This document shows, one piece after another, positions 26,220-41,200 of a DNA stretch of 64,000 nt. Origin of the DNA: Bugula neritina. Lineage: Eukaryota > Bryozoa > Gymnolaemata > Cheilostomatida > Bugulidae. The stretch is from the NCBI GenBank assembly GCA_964035545.1, contig OZ037768.1, positions 4,703,241 through 4,767,240 of the forward strand. The letters are read 5' to 3'. A model generated the notes under the pieces. The model was not told where the DNA came from. It did no database searches and saw only the letters and a program-made list of their open reading frames with translations. The translations under genes were made by a program, and so were the position numbers. The stretch's first letter is position 1. Each line of letters begins with the position of its first letter.

Positions 26220-29200
26220 GTTGAGATTCTTCAGAGGTTAGTCGACAGTATCGTTCCATCAAAACTTTTCAACTGTTTTGGCTCATTACACTTGAGTTCA
26301 TGCAGGTTTTACTTCCCATTTTGTAGAAAAGTTTGTAGTGCCACCAGGTGCTTATGTGAGAAATGCTGACTATTACTGGTCGTTCAACGAGTATGTCGAC
26401 AGCGGCTCTGTCCAGATCTTCCAAAACACGGGAGAATATAGCTTCGGTTTATTCAACGCCAGGTAAGCACTTCACTTGTTTATTATCCTAACCTTTGGTA
26501 AGATGAAATTTATTAACGGATGTAATATTTTCTAAAATTACAATCTAATTTACTATTTAAATATTCATCACTTGATAAATCTAAACTTTTCTGTCATGTT
26601 ATTTAAATCACTGTATGTTTTTTAATTAAATTAATTCTGTTTTTTGCTCTAAATATGTAAATCATTTGTGTCTGATTTCTATGCAATAAAGGTGAGTTTA
26701 ACAAACAACTTGATGAAACTTCAATAAATAAAATTGTTTATTTATATTATTGTAAATGGTAATTCATATCTTTTAATTATTCTTGCCATTTCTTATAGTG
26801 CAAGCTTTATAGAGCAAAGAAATGACTCCATTCTGAACGGCAGCACTTGGTATACAGTCAAGTTTGACAAGATCAGAAAGCAATGTATTACGGTATGAAG
26901 CTCAACTCTGTCTCATATTCTTACAGAGAAATTGTAAACTAGTTTGATTCAAGTTGTTTTGAAAATGGCATTCATCAAAATTTGTTTCTCACAGATACCT
27001 GGTTTCATGGGCAATCATTCGTGTATCGTCAACCCTGCAACATGCGAAGAGGGACTCTCCATGGAGGTTTGGGTTAAACTGCAGATGTCAGACTTAACTT
27101 CTGAGGAAACACAAGTCATAGCTTCTGCAGGTTAGAACTAAAAATGCTGAAAACTTATAAGCAAATAAAATATTAATAATTTTGACAGATTTGTAGCAAT
27201 ATTTTAAGCATTTTAATGTAAGATTTGTAGTATAGATGTTGTACGTATTTGTTTATGGAGTAAATACCTGCCGTCAGTCTTTTTGTCCATTCTGTTTTGT
27301 TTAAATTATTTAACAATTATGTAAAGTACCACTTCAGTTTCATGGCAAAAAGCATGTTGATCACCACAATATATGGTGCTATCTAGCAATTGGACGATTG
27401 TGTAGAAATTTTCATTAGCCTATATTGGTTATCACTATTGAAAGCACAACTCCTAATTTTGTTGGCATAATTTGGAATTATCTTTTTCTTGTTGAGCTTC
27501 AAATTCCTTGTTTATACCAGTTCATGTTTAAACAATCAATTTAGAAAATTATTTTTACTTTTCATTTACATTTTTCCTCAGTAACCCTGGTTTTTTATCT
27601 AAGACAGCAAGCGAATATGTAAAACTAAAGTTGACAACATGATACATGATGAGTTACATGTAAGTCACACTCAAAGGTGACTCATTTCTCATTATAAAAA
27701 ATTTGTGCGGCATTTAAGTCAAGGCCTAGTATAACCAGATGTGAATTGTCAAAACTTGGCAACCATGTTAAGTCATGATTTGACAGTAAAACAAAATTAT
27801 AATTCAATTAAAAGCTCTAAGTTGTAAGCTCATTGTGCTTGATCAAAATAACCAAAAAAACGGGCCCTTTTTGGTAGAAAGGATCACATATTGTAAAGCT
27901 AGTCTATATAAGAACCATGCATTGTAGCATGTAATGTTATTTTGTATTCTACAGTACTGACATCTTCTATTTCTTTCAACAGGCAATTCAGATGGTAAGA
28001 AATATTAACTCATAAGTTTTATTTTTTCCTCTGCTTTGTGTGTACATCTTGAAGCTTCTTCAGATTTTAACATGAGCAGACAATTTCCTTTTACTTTTAA
28101 GCACGAGAAAGAAACTCCCTATTATTTATATAATTACTCAAAATAATTGTTAGCCCCTGTTCCAATGATAGACACATGTTTGTTAGCAGCTGTAGTATCT
28201 TTTCTTCTGCTTTTATTCACTGACAACACCCACTGGCATATACTAAAGCTCTCACAATGTGTTGAAAGTTTTTTCACCTGGTAACTTCCTGTATCACTTG
28301 TTCCAAAGCATACTACACACGAGTATTAAACATGTGTACTATATATGAGTATAATACACATGAGTATCTGTCGTAGATGGAGGTACTGGTGGGTTTACAA
28401 TTTCTCTGCTTGGCAAGAAGCTCACACTTCTCATAGCAACTAGCGATGAGTTCTGGAAAGTGGAGAAAAATCTTCCTTCTGTTGTGGTGGCTGATGAGTG
28501 GTTTAACCTTGGCTTCCGTTGGGAGAGGACTGGTGGCGTTGGCTTGCAAGTGAGTGTGAACAGCATTCAACTTATAAATATTAGTCAGTATTACTGCATT
28601 TAAAGGTTGTTTGTGGTGATGTATAACATTATTGCTATACAATATTTTAAAGAACAAGCTACAAAAAGCTTTTAGCTAAATAGCTAAGGTTTCATGTACA
28701 TCCTGATTTCACTCGCGATCTGTACTTATCAACTAGCTAACATGTTCTGTGCACAATGAATCTTACAGCTTGTAATCTGTAGTTTAGTGTATATACATAC
28801 AAGTATATACTGTAAACAAATACTGCATAAATGCTGTAGAGAAGTACTGTTGAGATATACTGTAGAATGATACTGTAGACAAATAGGTGCTAGTCATTTA
28901 TTCACTAACCTATTACTAAAATATATGCTTTTTAGTTTTTCTTTAATATTTAACATGTATCGTAAGTTTGAATGCTTTGATTGTTGTCATCATATTCTAA
29001 AGGTGTTCATCAATGGCGAGTTGTTTGAAGAAATTCCATACTCATCTCCAAGTCCAGCCATCGAAATGCCTGCAGATAACAAGCTGTATGTAGGATGTCG
29101 TAAGCTGGGCTTCAGTTCGTCTCTTCAGGATTACCTGGATGTTGAGCTCGATGAGCTTGCTTTCTGGGGAAAATACTTGACGGACGGACAACTGCTTTGG

Positions 29201-32200
29201 TTAACTGGTGCTATCAGTGAGTTCTTACCTGCTGTATGGTACTCATATGTGGTAGTTGTCTTATAGTTATACCTATGGTGCAATACCTAGGTAAACAGAA
29301 GTTGTCTTCACTCTATTTTAAAGTAAACCTACTGATAGTTGTCTCCACAACATGTTATAGATATACTTACTGCATATATATGGTAGTTGTCTCCACAACA
29401 TGTTATAAGTATACATACTGCATATATATATGGTAGTTGTCTCCACAACATGTTATAGATATACTTACTGCATATATATGGCAGTTGTCTCCACAACATG
29501 TTATAGATATACTTACTGCATATATATGGTAGTTGTCTCCACAACATATTATAGGTATCAAACATAATATTACGTTTTTGTTAGATTTGTTAGTTTGTTA
29601 CAGTAACAATAAATAATGATAATAGCAACAACAATAATTACAAACAACAACAAGAACAATAATTTAACACCTGCTGAAATTTTCAAATAAAACAGTCTAA
29701 GTCTCTAAGACATGAGGCCGCATTATTAAAATAAGTAATCATTCTCACATTTCTGCATTTCTATAAGTTTTTTTTTATTCACCAGTTCCAGCCGGAGATA
29801 TAGAAAAGACGATCTTTCCCTACAACAAAGATTTAGAATTGTTAGTCGCCCCACCCTCTGACGAGAGTGGAGGAAACCCATACTATGAGATAGCTGACAT
29901 ATACATTCCGGTGGACAGGGTCAATTTTGACGATGCAGAGGTGGTCAACATAACCAGAGGCTCCAAAGCTGGGTTGTTACTCAATGAACTGGTGGCAGAT
30001 CCACTAGAGGTGTGACATAGTTAACATAAAGTTCATATGCAGTTCATATTATAGAAACTTTGTGTGTCTAGGGAAAGATAACTTGAGTCTTCCTCAGCTC
30101 AATAGACTATGATTTTAGCAGTTCTCGCCACCTCCCTGTAATTTTCAAAATAAATGCAACTCTTAAATTATTTAATGAATCTGGCCTAAATTGCTACTAT
30201 TGATGTTACTGTAGGTGTTAATGCTACTGTAGCTGATGTTATTGTTGTTACTGTAATTATAATGTGTTTTAGCTTTCTGAGACGCTAGACGAAGGTGTGT
30301 CTGATTTAAGGCAAACTGACGAAGTGTCTTTCTCATTCTGGATTTATCCAGATATTGAGACGAGTCATCCAAATGGGATGATATTGGAAGCAGTCAGTTG
30401 GGACATTCAATTGACAGAAGGGAACATCACTTTCACAGGTAGCTTTGGACTTGAAGTTGTTTTTCCAAAATGTATTTAACAGCTAAATTGTATCCTAGAT
30501 GAGTGCGTTTATGTATAGTATAGCATATCTTGTAATATAAGGTGGTATAGTATATATTATAATATAACGTGGTATAGCATATCTTGTAATATAACGTGGT
30601 ATAGCATATCTTATAATATAATGTGGTATAGCATATCTTGTAATATAATGTGGTATAGCATATCTTGTAATATAATGTGGTATAGCATATCTTATAGTGT
30701 AATGTAGTATAGCATATCTTATAATATAATGTGGTATAGCATATCTTATAATATAATGTGGTATAGCATATCTTACAATGTAATGTGGTATAGCATATCT
30801 TACAATTTTAGGTCAATACAGCATAGATGGAGTCATCAAGCAAGAGACGTACAGTGTTGCAGTTTCACTTGGTATTTGGAGCAATTTTGGCTTTACATTC
30901 GGAAAATCCACCGGTTTTGACATCTATGTTAATGGAATTAAAAGGAGCGCAGATGCTGAGTACACAGAAGGGGTGAGTAGTCCACTGCTAGTGAAGCTAC
31001 TTTAGATACATAAGTGTTTGTTGATTATTTTGTCAATTTTATTTTTTATAGTATTTATATTTCAACACAAGCTTATGTCACATTAGTTTATTTTAGCTTA
31101 CAGATGAAACTTTACTTTAAATACAATGTACAGGGAATATTAACAAATACTTATTAAAATATTTTAAATGCAACTTTTTAATTTAATATATAGACGGGTT
31201 CAGACCCTGGTAGCCCTGTGGATGATGTCATAAAGCTGAGAAGGTGGGGTGGTGCAAACAACGTGACCGTAAATGACCTGGTGATTTGGAAGAGATATCT
31301 GTATTCATTTGAGTCATACAGGTTTCTGGGAATGAGCCGTGAGTCATCATTTAATTTTATTTTCATATTTTTTTTGTAATTATTAGCTAATTGTGTTGGG
31401 AATATTAATAATATACATGTATACATCTTTGTGTAGCAGCTATTTTAATGTTGCAAACTGTACAATGTTGTTTGATAAATAAATAGTGGCAGGGTTTAAA
31501 TAGGTTTTATTTTATATAAATTTATGTATATGTGATATATATGTAGTGTTTACTATATTTGTAATTTGCATAATATAATATGTTATAGTATAGTATGTAA
31601 TATATATGTACGTAGTACATAGTATATATACATGTGTATACATACATGATACATGTGTATATACATATGTATATACATGTGTATACATACATGATACATG
31701 TGTATATACATGTGTATATATACATATATTATGTAATGTTACTGCAGCATCCGAAGCTTACCTGGACAGTCACGCTGACTTCTACTGGAGCACTGACTAC
31801 TACACGACTACTGATAAGGCTGCCATGAACACCAGCTTACCAATCTACAAGACAGCAGCCAGTACTGTTCAATCAGTCGCCGTTGCTGGTGGTGAGATTC
31901 CGGTAAGTTCTGTGTAGGTGTTTGTTGACAGCGGCCATTGTTATTATCGACAAAATTTTCTGTCTTTTGCATATTATGTTAGGCCTTCCTTTATACATTG
32001 CATTTATTTCATAAATTGATTAAAACAATTTTTGTTAAACTTTTTTATTCAACAGTTTTATTTTGTTTAAAATAATATGATGATGGGCTTTGTATTCTAC
32101 AAATCTGTATGATATGCATACACATGCTAAACTAATATATAATCTAGTATAATATAGTATAGTATAATATAAAGACTTTATGGTGAAGTTGCTATAATAG

Positions 32201-35200
32201 TGAAACGCTGTAACTTATCACGGATATAGTAAGTTAAATATGAATAAATTACAGCAAGTTTCAAATGTCTCCAGAATTCAGATCTAACCATTGCTTATCT
32301 TTGCTCAGGGTCAAACTAACAAAGGTCAAGCTATGAAGGTGACAGATGACAATGGTTGGCTCATGTTAGCCCTGGAACCTTTCTCCGGCTCCACACATGC
32401 ATATACTGGCTCAGAGTTTGCGGGCACTTGCCTGAGTGACCCTAGCAAGTGTGAACATGGACTAACCGTTGCTCTCTGGCTAAAACTATGTAAGTTAGCC
32501 TTTAATTGATGTTTGTACTGTAGCTAGTAATAGTAATGGTGGTAATAGTAATAATAACTAATAATAGCACTTTATTTCAATCATTCATGCACAGCTAATC
32601 AGTATAATTAGGTAGAAATTGTCTGCCCTTCTGTCCAACCCATAAGCTATCATATTTTCACTTTACTTTAGTAATAAATTTAACACAGATGTGTGACTTT
32701 AGTTTGTATATACATGTAATTAGTATTCCCAATTGAATGATTTTCAGCAACAATCCCAACAAATGACAACATCTACTACATCCTGACATCTGGTGAGGAG
32801 GACTCCATGTCCCGAGGGTTCAGTATCAACCTCTACCAGCAGGACCTCTGTGTGGCTCTGGTGGATGGTGAGAAGTACTGGAAGGTCTGCATGGCCAGCG
32901 ACAAATACTCTGCAGGTGAGAGCAAGCAGCTACTTCAGAGTCTCTATAAGAGACAGAAATGTCTAATTCCTTTGTATTCTTTACTTTAATTTGCAACGGA
33001 AATGATGTTAAAGTCTGCGAGGTGGTGTGTTTTGAACGTATTGTAAAATAAGTTATTTAGTAAACACTGCACAGCCTCAAGATTCTGGTTAACATGAGAA
33101 TCTTTTACTCGCCTGTAGATGGTTGGATGCATTTTGCTTTTACCTGGAAGTCAGATGAAGGATTGTGGGTATTTCTGGACGGTGACCTAGTAGCTGCTAA
33201 CAAGGAAGGAGTGAAACATTCTAGACCGACTGATAGATACAACAGGATCACACTTGGTCGTAACAACGCTAACAATGTTTTCGGAGGTTTCCTCAGCTTC
33301 TACTTCCAAGAAGTGGCCGTCTACCTGCATTTTAGTGTAACCTATAGGATTAGAGAGTTGTTTGCTCTTAGTGGTAAATAGTTTATAATTACTTATAGAT
33401 AATGTTTACGGTGTAAATTGTTTACAGTAGCAAATACCATGGATTCTGCTGAATGAATTTAAAAGCATTGTTGGGGGAAATAGTGATTTACATTTGGCTG
33501 TGCCTTGGTGTGAAGTTAAATTTACTCTCTTATTATAGCCAACTACCACTACAGCCGAGCCGACTACTACTATAGCAAAGAATCTTTGGTCACCAGCTCT
33601 CTGTCTAGCCTCCAATCTGCTTCGGGTCAAACCCCTTTTGTTGGTCCACACGGTAGGCCGCTTGAATTATATAACGATTCAACATTTCAAAGAAAAAATT
33701 ATTTATTAGTAAATTTTGCAACAGCTTTTGATCAAAATTATTGGCCTGTACAATTTGTAGGCAAAGTTGATGCTGAAAATAAGACAATTGCACTCGGGGA
33801 AGGTGCAAGGCTAGTGCTAGAGCACTTTGACTCTGCCAACACCTGCGTCATGATTCCTTCTGAATGCTCATCGGGTCTGACTGTCGCAGCGTGGGCTCGG
33901 AACAATCTGTTTCTGGAGGAAGGAGATTCGCCAATCTTCATTGTGTCGTACGTTATAACTTGTAGTCACTTCCGTGATACTTCACTCAACTCCGGCAAAG
34001 GTTGCCAGCTTGTTTAGCAAATTATTCTTTACTGATTGATTTCATTGCTTCATGTTTCTATCAACAGGCAGCTTGAGATGAAATAAGAATTATATTGCCT
34101 ACCGTGTTAGCTGTTGCTACTTTAAACATGTTTAGTTAGAAAACGGCTGTTTGTGATTTGTTTTAGCACAATAATATGTCCTGGTAATAAATCACGCTAC
34201 TCTACGTATATATCTGTTTTCTTTAGATCTCATGCTAAACCTGAAAAAGTAATTAATGGGTCTGCTGAAGGTTGGACAATATACTACACTGAGAAGACCT
34301 TCATGGTCACCTTAGTCAGTGGAACTAAGCAGTACAGCATGACCATCAGTGAGCTTGCAAAGGTAAGAGGAGCTCTATTCATACCTGGTTTATCGGCTCC
34401 TTTTAACAAAAGTTTGACCCTTTTAAATATTTTGTGCTGCAACATGTCAGCTAATTAAATGAAGCCTTGGATCTTTAATAAGTTCTCATGTCTAGCCTTA
34501 GAGAGATTATGTATCCGGTTTGAGTGCAGTGTGATATTGTAAGATTCAACTTGCAGTAATCAAATTTTGAAAGCATTTTTAAGCTAAAACACTTGAACTG
34601 TGAACATAATTGTTTAAAAAATGCTGCATACTGCAAACATTTCTATGCATAACATAATATAGTATTTTATATATATTAAACTGTACTCAATATTGGGCAT
34701 ACTACATATAATATGCAGAAACATCTACAAGTAAGTTTCATTCTATAAGCTCATTGTTATGCCTTTCTTTACACGTTGCTATCCTGTGTGTTTTAGCCCC
34801 TGCTACCTCAGAGATGGACAAACATAGGTTTCACTTGGTCTGAGAGCGTAGGAATGACATTGCTGATGGACGGGCAGGTGGCCAATATCCTCAAAGCTGC
34901 TGACGCTGCCACCGTCAGCCCGGATCCATTTATCGACTCAAGTGATTATTACTTGATGGCCGGTCACGAGGATAATAAGAATAACACGTTCATCGGGTTG
35001 TACAACCTGGTGATATTTGAGAGCTACTACTTTGGCAGCAAAGCCTATGAGCTGACGGGACACACAGGTACACCCTAGTCTAATCTGAACCAATTGAAAA
35101 GTGTGTAGCAACACCACATGAATTGTTTGTATTTAACTTTAATTAATGCTTACTTCTAATAAATGTTTTTTTTCTTTTTAAATGATAAGTTTGTTAAAAC

Positions 35201-38200
35201 AAATAGATATAATAATAAACTAAAATTGATTCTATTAATTGTTTACATTCAATAGTATTTTTTATTTATAGCACTTTGAGGATTATGCCAATATTGCTAC
35301 ATTAATGTAATTTCATTTAATTAAGCTATAAACCAGTATGTTCTCCTGCACAGTTGATGTAATCTCCAAGTATTCAACTGTCGACCTGATGTGGACATTT
35401 GACGGGCCAATCCATGACTTTAACAACAAGTACGATGAAATGGTGCTGAGAATGGAGACGTATGACTCATCGCTGATAGGAGCTGCTCTTCAAGTAACAC
35501 GGGATGGTTTACACAACGCCTCTCTTGGGAATTACAGGTACACCTGCGTGAGGCTGTCTTGTTGAAACCTCCATTAGCTGTAGGGATGAGTTACAGGTTC
35601 ATATTGCAATCAGTTAGAGAATATTTTTTGGCTCATGTCATTATTCTCTCAGTACTTTATGCTACAATCTTTTGTTTTTAATAATTTTGTTGCTAAAGGG
35701 GGTTTTCAAGGAGAATTTTCATAAAATTTATTCAGTTAGAAATACATATTTTGTCATTGTCTGCACTTTGGTCTTGAAGAGAAAGCAACTCCTGATAAAC
35801 TTTAAAACTAAAATTAAACGCAAGTTGTCTGCTAAAATTGCAATGTTTATTATACACTGCTAATTCTTGTAACTTGCTTTGCAGTTCTGAGTGTGTGACA
35901 CAGCCAAGCTCATGTAAAGCCGGTTTTCAACTGTCTCTACAACTGAAGCTGTCGTACTACACCCCTGGTGAAGCCGGGGACGATATTGGCAGCATTCTAA
36001 TGCTGGGGTCACCTGATGCCAGTATGTATTATTAGATGTGACACAGTTGCAAAAATGGGTATACTAGTCAGTTTTACCTGACTGATGCAATAGTAATACA
36101 AATCAATTTTTAGAGCTTCATAAATTATGTTATAACAAGTTAAGTATGTGTTTGTGTCTAGTGTTTGACAGTACAATACATCTGCAATTCTATAAAATGT
36201 CTGCCAACAGATTTCGAAGGTGTTGCCGTGCAGCAGCTAATTGAGGATGGTGAAGATAAGATCGTAGCCCTAGTGGTGAACGACAAGTACACATGGCGAA
36301 GGGCCGTAACAGCAGTCATTGGCGAGTGGTTCGATCTTGTGATTGGCTGGAACATACAGGATGGCATCGCTATGAAAATTAACAACAAAAAAGTTTCTGG
36401 ATCGGTAAGACATCTAGTTTTTACTTTTGGCTTAGCGTTTGCTGTGAGTATACAGTGCAGTTAGACTTGTAGAGAGATTAAAGCAATCAATGCTTTTACT
36501 TAGAATTTCATGTTTTAACTTTATAGTAAATAATGAGCAGCTCATTTTAGCTCTCTCACAAATACGTAGTAGTGATATTAAAATTTTTCTAACAAAAACC
36601 ACAAACTCAAGTAACGCAGTTTAAAAATGTATAAAATAAGATCTGTAAAAGCGAATGTTTCTTGTTATGTTTTAGCAAACAAAGACGCTGTTGCCCATTG
36701 GAAGCTCTAAGCTGGTTACTAACCATCTGATAATGGGAGTGGGAACTGGTGGTGGTACAAACCAAGGGGTAGATGCTGTGTACAATGATATCTCTTTGAC
36801 ATACAACAGTAAAGTCACTGTTGAGCAAGAAGGTTCGAATCCTTTTTATTGTTCTCTTTGCAGTTATAAATTTTCTATCATTAAAAGCAAAGTCTCAAAA
36901 ATTTGCTAAAAACAGTTTTTATTCAAATTCTTTTTAAAAATATGTTTGCAAAGACTCATGTGATCATTAGAATAAATTTAGTGTATTTTTGTAACATTGA
37001 TAATATAATTATTGTAATCTGCAGGTCGTTGCTATGATACAGCCTCTTTGTATTATCGGCTAAATAAGGGGCAGATCTTCACAATGGAGAATGAGCAATA
37101 TGTCAAAGATCGAGAGAGCATCTCTGAAAGTGCTTTCAAGTTGGCTGGAGACGGTTACGTAGAGTTGGACTACTTCGTAGATCATTGTTTTTCTGATCCC
37201 TCAAGATGTAGCAATGGGCTTTCTGTATCCCTTTACGTCAAGCTGCTAGCTAGTACAAGTGAAACCCAAACCCTCCTTAGGTAAACTCTATTAGTTCTTA
37301 TTATATAATATGCTTACTGGAAGGTCTTCAGCGATGCATGACATGTTAAACAAAATCAATCAGTTTTATCAAGTAAAATATATGACTAATAGTAAACGTT
37401 TGCATTGGAAATCTTTAATTATAAGCAGCTTCTTGTTTGTTGCTTGCTGGATCATATTTATATTCCACATTGCATTGTAGAATTGTTTATCAGTGAATAT
37501 GTAACTAGTCTATATGGTTTACTCTGTAGCTCTGGAGCAGTCATAGACTCAGGGTATTCTATTACTGTCAAGTCTGCGTCTGCTGGAGATGATGAAGAGC
37601 CCAAGGCTGAGGTGAAGGTTGTTGTATCCAACGGAGACAATCAGTGGGAAGTCGTTGGAGATATTTTATTAAATACGTGGACAAATATAGGTTTCACTTG
37701 GAACAACAGCGACTTAGGACTTTCTCTATTTATTGATGGAGTACACATGGGTCAGTATGTGAATGCCTAGAAGACAATTTTATGTGTATAGATACTAAAT
37801 AGCTTCTAGCTTAGAAAGTTGTAATTTTTCACAAGCTTATTGCTCTTTTACTATTTTAATCTTTGAGCATATTGTTTGAAAGCACTTAGTTTTTCTAGTT
37901 TTTTAAATTGAGTTGTTAAAATTAAAATGAATGGTCTCGTATTTTTTTAGTTACGGATACACAATCATCAAATTCAAAGTCCGACACTCAGAGATTTAAC
38001 TTAGTCATTGGCCGAGGTAACTCTGATGATGCCGAGGATTTCTCTAATGCTGAGTTCGACGACATCGGCGTTTGGGATTCAGATTTGAGAGCAAAACAAG
38101 TGACGGAGCCAGAAGACGATGAGCCACTCTATGAAGTCGTTGGAATAATACTGCAGGGCAAGCTGTGCAATACAGAAGATGAACTCTGTAAGTTGCAAAC

Positions 38201-41200
38201 TGTTGATTTTAAATAGTTAGCAATACAAGCTGTAAACACCTAGCAATAAACCTTGTAGTGTTTCATATAGGAAACTGCAATATTTCTATGTCCTATAGTT
38301 AGCATAATCAACTGACTTGCAACGTTATTATTGATTTATAAAATGCACAAATATAAATGCTTAATAATTGAAACACTTTGAATGTTTCTTAAAGCTGATA
38401 GAATTCTATTCACTTAAATATTTGCAGTGGTTGAAGCTGAGGAGCCCCAGGTTGTGGAGACAACTCTAGATATCATATCACTGGTTACACTTCAGCCTCC
38501 CAACTGCCAGTTCTATGACGAATTCACTAGTTACTGCGCTAAAAGCTTTGAAGAGTTTCATGCTGATCTAACAAATGCCAACGCCAATGAAACCTTCAAA
38601 TTTAAACTTAATAAAATTCCAAGTATTTTGCAAGAGGTATAAATATGCGATGATTATAGCGTTTCACATTGAATGCTCTGATGATTTTATTTTCTATCGA
38701 GTGTCTAAAAACAGGGTAAATGACCCAATTAGAATTATGTAGAAATAAATATATTTAAATATACTGCATTTTTCAACACATTGAAATTGTATTTGTATTT
38801 ATATTATTATGATTAGATTTTAGATATATTATCCAAGTACTGTATGTTTAAAACAAGTTCATATTTGCTACAAAAGCTGGAGATGTTATTATATACTGCA
38901 TGTGTGTTTCACAGATAAGTAATGAAGTTGCACATCATATGCCAAACACCTCTAACTCAGAAGATGACTTGCAGCAGCAACTGGAGTTGTTTGAGTCTGT
39001 AAAATACTTTGAAGTTGATGATGTAATAGACCCCAGAGAGGCCGATTTGGCTATGCAGGTAGACAGCCTAGTGTTTTAAAGCTCCCCATATCCTTGTGTT
39101 ATTAAGGTTGACTTGTATATTCTTATCAACACAGTACATTATGGGAAAGCAAAAAAGTATCAGTGAGGTATCAGTGAGGTATCAGTTAGACTAAGGCATG
39201 CTAGGGAGTGTTTTTATCCTTGAAAGTTTTAAGTGCAGAAAACCTTAAGTATTTGCTATTTTTCAGGTTTTTATTATAATGCAATAAAATTACTTTGAAA
39301 CAAAACTTTCACCTTTTCATTACCAACATGAGATTTGTCTTTGTGTGAACCGGTCTAAAAGTAATATCAACTTGAGAAGGTTTTTAGTTCTAAGTTCAGT
39401 ACCAACTTCTTTGAAACACGGTTATACATGTTGTATTTTTAGCATCTAGTAAACGTAGTAGATGACTTGTTGGACGCGGATACATGGAAAGACGCTTGGG
39501 ATACGATAGATGACAACTCCACTCGTGGACCAGTCGCCCTCATGACTGATCTCGAAGAGCTTGCAATGAAAATCACTAAAAATCTGTACATTGGCTTAGA
39601 CAAAGAAGATGATTGTTCAAACTTCAAGAGTGGCGCAGAAAACTTGTGTATGTAACACATGTATTCATCTATTTATAGCAAAAAGTATTTTATTCTAGAG
39701 ACCGAAAAGAACTAGCGCAAACTTATAGTCACCATCCCTGATGAAACAGTTTTTTTTAAGTATGCTAAGGACTGATTCATATGTGGCACAGGAGCAATTG
39801 TGACTGAGTGTTCTTCCTAACATAGCCAATGGCCTTTACTAGTGATTGAACCCATGACCTTGTGTTTACTAAGCCAAACGCTCTAACCCCTAGACTACAG
39901 CTGCTCCCTCAATTTAAAGATTGAGTCTAAATAAAAAGAATAAATCTGAAATTGCGCATCAGCTATTTATAGCCTATTTGACTATCATACTTTCTTGCTA
40001 CTAATACATGAAACTGAAAGTCCGTCTGTTTGCTGATTGTATATTCAACTGGTTGCAGTGATGTCCTGCCAGAAGAGACGTTTAAAGTTGTGCGACAGCG
40101 AGTTCATTTTCCCAGAGTATGATAAACTAAGCGCTGACCCATCTCTAAACAGTACACTAGATAAATGGAAAAGGCCGACTGACAATGTTTATATGCCAGC
40201 TAGTCTCTTCCCTAAACATGAATATCCGGATGACGCAGTGAGTATTTGAGTTAATAAGCACAGTGTGTGAACCACATAGTATACATAGTAGACATGTAGC
40301 ACAGGTGCATGTATTATAATATATAGTAATACTAATAGTATTAGGATATAAACTTATATATGCTTTATCAACAATAATTTGAATTGGAAATTTGCAAGAA
40401 ATTTAAATGCAATAGAAAACTATTTTTTGCATGCATTTTTTAAACTTTGAAATTCTTAGGAGAACAGAAGAGTTTTTTTAAATACTTTGCTTACATTTAT
40501 AAAAAAATAACTAGTGTTAAATTTTAAATAAAGTGATTAATTTCTAGTTGTTGTGTTACAGGTTGTGTCGGTAGCTGTGTTTCTATACGAGGAGGCCTCC
40601 TCCATTATCCCCAACAGGTTGGATGTGTCAACATTCATAAACTTAGAGGCTACAACTTCCGCAGACAACCCAGAAGCGGCGGTAGACCCTGACAAGGTGG
40701 CGCTGTCGACTGTGAACAGTAGAGTTATGTCAATCTTGGTAGATCCGCAGGTGCCAGCCCCTCTAGACGAGTGCATTGTAATCACTCTGGAGCACAAGCA
40801 AACCAACAAAGGTACCGTTTGTCATTTAAAATTAAATCTTTAACATCAAAAGCTGTTTTTTTGAAATATCACAATAAAATCCATAATTTTGAAAACTGTT
40901 ATAAGCGTTCATGGAATCCGTAAATACTGACTTGAGGCAATTAAACACCTAATTTATTGTAAAAAAATTATTTTTAACAAGACATACTTACTTACTTATG
41001 CCATCTCATAGATACCTCAACATATTACATAAATATGCTGTACATGTTGGCTACTTGCAGACAACAAGAGAACTTCCTACTGTGCATTCTGGGACTTCAA
41101 GCTAGCTGGAATGTTAGGAGGTGGGTGGTCTTCAGATGGCTGTGAGGTTGCTGAAACCAACGAGACACACACCGTCTGCTGCTGCTATCACATGACCAGC

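Noticed and set aside
28313-28657. Minus-strand open frames opposite receptor exons
   Set aside because: Shadows of the receptor exon at 28377-28549; the plus-strand reading has the module motifs and correct splice phases.
29329-29565. Repeated Tyr/Cys-rich peptide on the minus strand
   Set aside because: Produced by the 48-bp intronic minisatellite.
36162-36210. Receptor exon starting at the acceptor at 36161
   Set aside because: In the phase required by the previous exon it runs into a stop; the acceptor at 36210 gives the expected module sequence.
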